Source: Lucifuga dentata (taxonomy: Eukaryota; Chordata; Actinopteri; Ophidiiformes; Bythitidae). Taken from it: a stretch of DNA of 64,000 nucleotides. Within the stretch, counting starts at the first letter, position 1; every line of letters begins with the position of its first letter. Shown here piece by piece: positions 58,386 through 64,000 of this stretch. The stretch is taken from assembly GCA_014773175.1 (NCBI GenBank), contig VXCM01002594.1, forward strand, positions 62,001 to 126,000. Direction: 5' to 3'. The translations under genes and the position numbers were made by a program. The notes beneath the pieces are model-generated. The model was not told the DNA's origin, made no database searches, and saw only the letters and a list, made by a program, of their open reading frames with translations.

Positions 58386-59893
58386 GTATATCTACATAGA
58401 CAAGTGCTCATACATCATAACCGCTCAAACGGTTAAACCTGTATTAAATAAACAACTGCATTTACATAATCAGTCAATCAAAGAAACAAAATTATGCAGG
58501 TATTTGATCATTTAACCGTCTTAAACAATGAGGCACTCATCAGTAGGTCCATCTTTGCAAAATCATTTGGTTCATCCAAACATTGTTGAAATCCAGGGAA
58601 CTTTATTTTAAATTCTAGTGAAAATCCCAGCATTTCTAAATATACCCAATATAGCAGAATCAATTTTGGGAAAATTTGTTTAAGATAATGTGTGATATCT
58701 ATAATATTTCCATTGGATGTAGCCGTTGAGAAACACGTTTTTCTAAATTTTAATGAACTTAAGTAAAGGAAACATGAAAAATGAGTGTCAAAACAGCAGC
58801 ACCAGTGTGACATTTATGGAATTTTAATAAGTGGACAGTTTGAATGAATATGAGAGAAGACAAATCGCAACCAATGAATTCTGTTTAACCACATGAAAAC
58901 AAACCCTCATTCAGCTTCATAGTTGTGCCGCACACTGATTGGGTTTGAGGGAACAGAAGAGATGACGGACATGTTTTATTTCTGCTGCTCTTTGTAGATT
59001 GGAGCTCTGCTGGCATTAGAACTCCCGCACTGCCCACAGTGCAGTTTCCATCAGCTCAACAAACATGTAAAAGCAGCCGGTGTGACGGGGAGCGCAGTAT
59101 GAGAACTGAATGCTGATCACCTCATTCACAGTCAAGCCACATACCAGCCACACTGACACATTTCACCTGTACTATTTACCAACTTTCTATCTCTGCAACC
59201 CACCACTTCAGAAAAGAATTACTGCTTAGAGTACTTCAGCACTTTTTGTTTTGTATTTTTTCTCATGTAAGACAAAATAGTCTTACTAAAGGTTTAGGAC
59301 AAGACAGAAAAGAAATTGTAGTTTTTCTCTGCAGATAATATCTTCTATGGCTCTCTGACTGAAGTTGTGTACACAGGGAACTTCTGAACTTCAGAATTCA
59401 CTTTAAGTCTGAAAACCTAAAGAGTGTGTTGTGTTTTCTCTGGGAAAGGTGTTACAGTCCACCAGGTATTCCACTTAAGGAAATAACATATTGCACATTA
59501 AACAAAATGTAAGCATTGGGTATATACTCTACTATAAGGTAAAAAATTGTGCTGCATGCATACAGTGTGGTCTACAGAGAGGGTTTCATTGGTAAAATAA
59601 AAGTTATCACTTGTTTCTTAACTTTGGTTTATATCTTTTGGAAGTTGCCTCCTTCATCCCCAATTTGTAAGTAAAGTGTGGGCTTTTAGCATGCAACCAT
59701 CACTGCTTTAACAGGTAAATCTTTTCTGCCAGTGGCAATAAAAACTACGATTGATATTCACCTCTAAGCTGTGAATGTCAAAAAAAAAAAAAAAAAAAAA
59801 AAAAAAAGCACTGCAATCGACAGCAGTTTTGATTGTTTGTTCTTTCACTTTATAAACTATCTTTGAATGCTTAATACATGATAAATAACCAAG

Positions 59894-60020
59894 GCAAAAT
59901 ATAAATTGAAGCCATTAAAGGAAAAAAAAAAATCATTGAAACCATCCATTTAAAGANGCAAAATATAAATTGAAGCCATTAAAGGAAAAAAAAAAATCAT
60001 TGAAACCATCCATTTAAAGA
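59894..60020. repeat. 63-bp direct duplication around a single N
   Basis: 59894-59956 and 59958-60020 are identical with N at 59957. As at 4038 and 4284, this is most likely a failed merge of overlapping contigs. Confidence 0.85.
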
Positions 60021-60127
60021 TTTAAGACACCAAAGGGCAGTCCAAGGCAGACCTGCTGTGAGATTCACAGAACACACAGAAAGTGAGAAACACATAGATG
60101 CAGCAGACAGATTAGTAAGTGAAACAA

Positions 60128-60182
<55 letters not shown>

Positions 60183-60215
60183 CCTGGTTCACCACATACT
60201 TCAACTTTCTGATAG

Positions 60216-60251
<36 letters not shown>
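60128..60251 (-). repeat. hs6st3: (GA)n / (CT)n inverted pair in hs6st3 3'UTR
   Basis: A GA tract (60128-60182, with three AAA interruptions) and a CT tract (60217-60251) flank a 34-base spacer. They are complementary and could form a long stem in the hs6st3 transcript starting 16 bases after the stop codon, or H-DNA in the chromosome. Confidence 0.85.
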
Positions 60252-60253
<2 letters not shown>

Positions 60254-60267
60254 CGGAACCATAACCC

Positions 60268-61030
60268 TCACCAACGGGCCACTTGGCTTGTGTAGTCCTC
60301 GGTGGTGGTGGGGAACTCATTCCCTTTCTCTAACCCCTCTTCCCCTCTCCCACCTCTTTTTCCACCCACTCTGTGTTTGGGAAACCAGGATCCATCCTGA
60401 TCTCTTTGCTCCCGGAGCCAACGCCTCTCTTCTCGCCTCTTTAAGCGCACCTCCTGGTGCTCCCGCTGGCGGGTGAACTGGAAACGCTGGAGGAACAGGT
60501 CCTTTGCGTACTCATACAACTGTACGTCCAGGAAATTGAGTTCCTCGATGCGTCTGCGCACGGGCTCATTCAGGTCCACGTTGGCAGCACGCGTGCTGTT
60601 GATCTGCGTGAAAGCAGAGATGAAGCGCAGGCTGAACGTCCGTTCAAACAGGTACTGGGTCTTTCGCTGGAACTCGGTCAGGCCATAGAAAGCCATGTTC
60701 TTAAGATTGGTCATGGCACTGCTCAAAAGGATGTGGTTACGCTGGCTCTCATTCATAGAAGATAGGTTGTAGCAGCCCACCAGGCTCAGATCAGCCAACA
60801 TACGGACTTGCCGGTTGTTGGCCAAGTTGGACGGGCAGTTCATGAACTCTGTCAGGGTGACACCGGACCAGTCATCCCCGCTGTAGCAGGTAGGCAGCTC
60901 ATCCTGGGTTGGTGATCGTCCATCACACATATGGAGGGAGGTCTTCCACGTGGCTCCACGCTGGACATGCTTCCACTCACTCAGGTAGCGGGAGACCGGG
61001 TCACGCAGCATGGTGATGTAGTAGAAGTTC
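60268..61030 (-). CDS. hs6st3: heparan-sulfate 6-O-sulfotransferase 3, last exon
   Basis: The C-terminal 253 residues of HS6ST3, a Golgi type II enzyme that transfers sulfate from PAPS to the 6-O position of glucosamine in heparan sulfate. The exon starts after the acceptor GGCTGCAG at 61031 with the last base of a split codon and NFYYITMLRDPVSRYLSEWK, which includes the 3'-phosphate-binding RDPVSRY segment. RGATWKTSLHMCDGRSP and NNRQVRMLADLSLVGCYNLS follow. Predicted N-glycosylation sites include NLSS, NESQ and NSTR. The end TEDYTSQVARW resembles the HS6ST3-type tail. Before it, a basic, Gly-rich stretch (HRVGGKRGGRGEEGLEKG) seems longer than in mammals. Exon 1 lies beyond the right edge; the family has two main coding exons. 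Confidence 0.93.
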
Positions 61031-64000
61031 CTGCAGCCAAGACATGCACAGTTAGAGAGCTGTGAGCACATCAGCATCACAGAGTGCAGCCCTGCATCGT
61101 ACTGACAGATGAAGACTTGTGTTGCACATGAAGGTTGAGTGCTAATTGGCAAATTGAAAGATTCACTAAGATCATTACAGTTTTCCTATATTGGAAATTG
61201 AACCCCAGAGCCATATGTGATCAAATAAAAACAGTAACTGAGCTGGATGATATAATGATCCCATGGACATATAGTGACCCATTAAATCCTGAGTGTCTCA
61301 CTTTTCCAAAATAAGTTATTGTTTATCTGGATTCCCATTAGCTGCTATCCACTGTAGTAGCTACTCCTCCTGGGGGAACCACTCAAGCATGTAGAACATC
61401 AACTTAATCCAGTTCATTACATTTCCAGGCAAAATACTATATATCTAAATTGTGCACATATTACAAGTCAGCAGCCTATATTAAAATATTAACAAAAATA
61501 TATAACAGAAAAACAATAACTGTGAAAATAAAATAAAAATCCCACCAAACTAATCAGATTTAGTTTGTCACTTTAAATAAAAAAGCGCCAGTTTTCTGTA
61601 TGAAATTTCTTTAATTGCTTTTTGAAGCCAGTTCTCCTCCTTGTCCTCCTGATGTGAAATGGTAGACTCTTCCACACCCTAAAAATAATGAGCTTTCACT
61701 TTCTGTGGCTCAAACCTTTTCCTGGATATCCTTCCCATCATTTGTCAGCCAAACAACAGCAGAGTTTTACAGGAGAAAATGTGTTCCACTGGCATTTTGG
61801 TGGAGAGGAACTGGTAAATGAGAGCTATTCTTTTTTTATACACGCCACTGCCTCTCCACTAGAGAGTGACTATCTCCTCAATCCTTGTATGCCTTAGGAC
61901 AGCCACGGAACATGGAAGACAAATGAGGAAACTTAACTGAGATTCATCAGTTTTCTACATCAAGACAACAAAGAGCAATTGTCCGGGCCCATTCACTTTG
62001 AAATTTTGGAATAAAAGGAATACATTTTTATAGTCAAGAGTGTACTGCTCGTACAGTAGATGTACATAAATACCATATTACTGAAATATTTCCAGACTTT
62101 CTGTACCTAATTGTGCTTTTTAACAATCTGATGCTATAACTAGCACCTGGACTCAACCTGGATATATTATTTTGTTATCCTGAGCTCACTCCAGCGAATA
62201 TACATTATATGTTTTTTATTAGGAGAAACTGGGGCTCCAATCTAGTCTATCCAAGGTCATAATTGTTTGCAAATTTGCAGAAAAGGGTACTATATGCTAT
62301 TTCTTTTTTGACAAAATTTGATGAGTAATAAAAATAAAGGAGTATTAATTAACAAATGGGAAATTAAAACACATTTACAGACACTGAGCTCCAGTAATTA
62401 TTAACTGATCACTCAGCAGAAACACCATAAATCATCCTCATGTCTGATTCTGAGTTTGATATTTTGCTTGAGAGTAACAGCCCCAAACATAGAAAGTTAC
62501 ATCTGCCCTTCATGCCTCCAAGGAGATCTATCACTCTGCTGAAAGCTGCAGGTAAGCCCAAATTCACTTTTGATGGAGAGCAGAGATCGGACAGGTGTTG
62601 ACCAGTCAAACCTCTCCTAACGTAACGTCCTGTGAGTGCCACCTGAATATTTAATGATGTGAAACCCCAGAGAAGACTCTGGGTGGATAAAGTGGAGTGT
62701 GCTGAGATTTTGTCTACGCTTCAGTGTGTGAACAGATGTTCACACACCTTGGAATGGAAATAGAATTACATATACACCATGAGCACAATCTCTGGTGTTT
62801 TTTTAAAAGTTGTCTCTCTCTCCCTCAAGTCAGCTAAACGTCTTTAAGTCAAATCAAGCCACAGGAGCCGTAGGTAGGGAAGCAAATAACAAATGGGCAA
62901 ATGAAGATGTAACCAAGATACAGGAAGATATAAGTACAGCAATTAGTAAGTAAGAGGATCTCAAATCCACAAAGATGTAGTCAATATGAAAGTGTAAAGT
63001 CAGATGATCCAGTGAGGAGAGTACCATGATGGAGTCCAGAGATGAGTCAATTTGAATGTCAACAAGTGAGTGCACTGTCAACTTCCCCTATTTTCACTGA
63101 TCCAAAAACCCCAAGGAATTATTGATGTTACCTGTTAAAGGATAAAGTCGTCCAAATAAAAAAAATCTGTTTTAACTCAACAAAATCAGCACAACAATCA
63201 ATTTTATTAAAAAATCAAGCAAAGCTGAATAAAATGGTCCTCTGATTCATATAGCTGGGATGATGGGATGCGAACCCTGATCTCTGGGTGTTGTCATATG
63301 CTTCGTATACCCAACCCCCACCGTGTCCTCCTTCCTACCAATTATTCCTGCTTTGGTTAAAAAAAAATAGGAAGTGATTCAATTTTCTAAGAAATGTTTC
63401 AGTTGTACACAAATATAGTTTGAACGGTTGGTGAGATTGGTGCGGTGTGTTCATTAGTCTTCAGTTCCAAACTTAAACCAAATGTTTAGACAAATTATAA
63501 CGATGTGTATGATGTTTCAATAAAAAAAAAATATATAAAAATGCTATGCAAGAACACACTGAAAGACTGAATAAACTCAATAAACCAAAAAATAACCAAA
63601 AATATGTTTTGACTTAATCTGGGAATGATTTGTCCCAAAAGTGCCACAGGAATACCACCTCCCACTATGTCACCCAGCATGAATCAGGCAAGAAGCTGTG
63701 ATTACAGCCCTGGTGTCAGCAGCTGCATACTGACGCTTTCTCCTGGAGTTGGCTGGCTGCAGATACATCCTCATTAGACTGTCTCTGGGACACAAACACA
63801 TGCAGCAAGTGTTGTTTGAGTGCATTCAACAGCTCAAAGGTCAGCTGTGTGCACCATGAGCATCACAATGCATCAGCATCAACCAGTCTGCAGAGCTGTC
63901 TCAAGGAGCCTTTCCTAGAGTGATGTAGATGGGCTTTCAAGAGGGGGGAAGGGGCAAGCTAAGAGGCTGGCCTCACCTCTGGCCTGTTGTATCAGCTGTA
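61031..64000 (-). other. hs6st3: hs6st3 intron 1 (partial), non-coding
   Basis: Sequence upstream of the last hs6st3 exon on the minus strand. No exon is recognised. In mammals this intron is hundreds of kilobases long. No clear transposon was identified here; frames at 62409-63081 are unremarkable. Confidence 0.75.

Larger units (their letters stand above)
51651..60020. other. intergenic region between mbnl2 and hs6st3
   Basis: No coding exon recognised. Human OXGR1, a single-exon receptor gene in the corresponding interval, would show as a frame of over 300 codons; none exists. Contents are many homopolymers, microsatellites at 52894, 54470 and 58304, CAAGTC/AAGTCGAGTCTC repeat fragments at 53540-54180, and a diverged repeat at 55470-55860. 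Confidence 0.7.

Noticed and set aside
60058..60274. Frames reading REREREK or LSLSLS
   Set aside because: Translations of GA/CT simple repeats in the hs6st3 3'UTR.
61031..61152. N-terminal extension of the hs6st3 open frame (MPISTQPSCATQ...)
   Set aside because: Lies upstream of the splice acceptor at 61031 and lacks family similarity; it is intron read-through, not a start.
1..64000. CRISPR arrays, operons, prophage or plasmid features
   Set aside because: The tandem repeats are microsatellites or MITEs without regular spacers, and the genes are intron-split vertebrate genes.

Overview
The window is nuclear DNA of a ray-finned fish, probably a percomorph-type teleost. The reasons are intron-split vertebrate genes, abundant (CA)n and (GA)n microsatellites, fish-type SINE and MITE repeats, and draft-assembly gaps (one 416-base N run and about fifteen single Ns). 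The species cannot be read from the sequence. There is no bacterial, plasmid or phage content, no CRISPR array and no operon.

Four protein-coding genes are present, all on the minus strand: the 3' exon of hs6st3 (60268-61030), complete mbnl2 (coding exons 49522 down to 42908), complete rap2a (39443 down to 30716) and the first coding exon of farp1 (14670-14843). Read right to left this is the human 13q32 order HS6ST3 - MBNL2 - RAP2A - FARP1, so the window is a conserved synteny block. OXGR1 and IPO5, which lie inside the human block, were not found here.

Layout: 1-14669 is most likely a farp1 intron rich in MITE-like repeats. 14670-18520 holds farp1 exon 2, intron 1 and a CpG-richer candidate promoter with first exon. 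19029-29250 is intergenic and repeat-bearing. 29250-40400 is rap2a, with its 3'UTR, two coding exons, an 8.2 kb intron and an upstream GC-rich region. 40790-51650 is mbnl2; nine coding exons join in frame to a 385-residue protein, including the 54-nt NLS exon and the 36-nt and 95-nt exons known from mammalian MBNL genes. 51650-60267 is intergenic with simple repeats. 60268-64000 is the last exon of hs6st3 and part of its first intron.

The genes do not form one pathway: Ras-like signalling (rap2a), RNA processing (mbnl2), a RhoGEF/FERM protein (farp1) and heparan sulfate modification (hs6st3). The observations most worth checking are splicing signals inside mbnl2 (a YGCY cluster before the NLS exon, and a 46-base UG repeat 16 nt after the 36-nt exon), a long GA/CT inverted repeat just after the hs6st3 stop codon, and a five-copy family of roughly 0.5 kb terminal-inverted-repeat elements, one copy split by a nested palindromic MITE. 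I found no convincing wholly new biological system.
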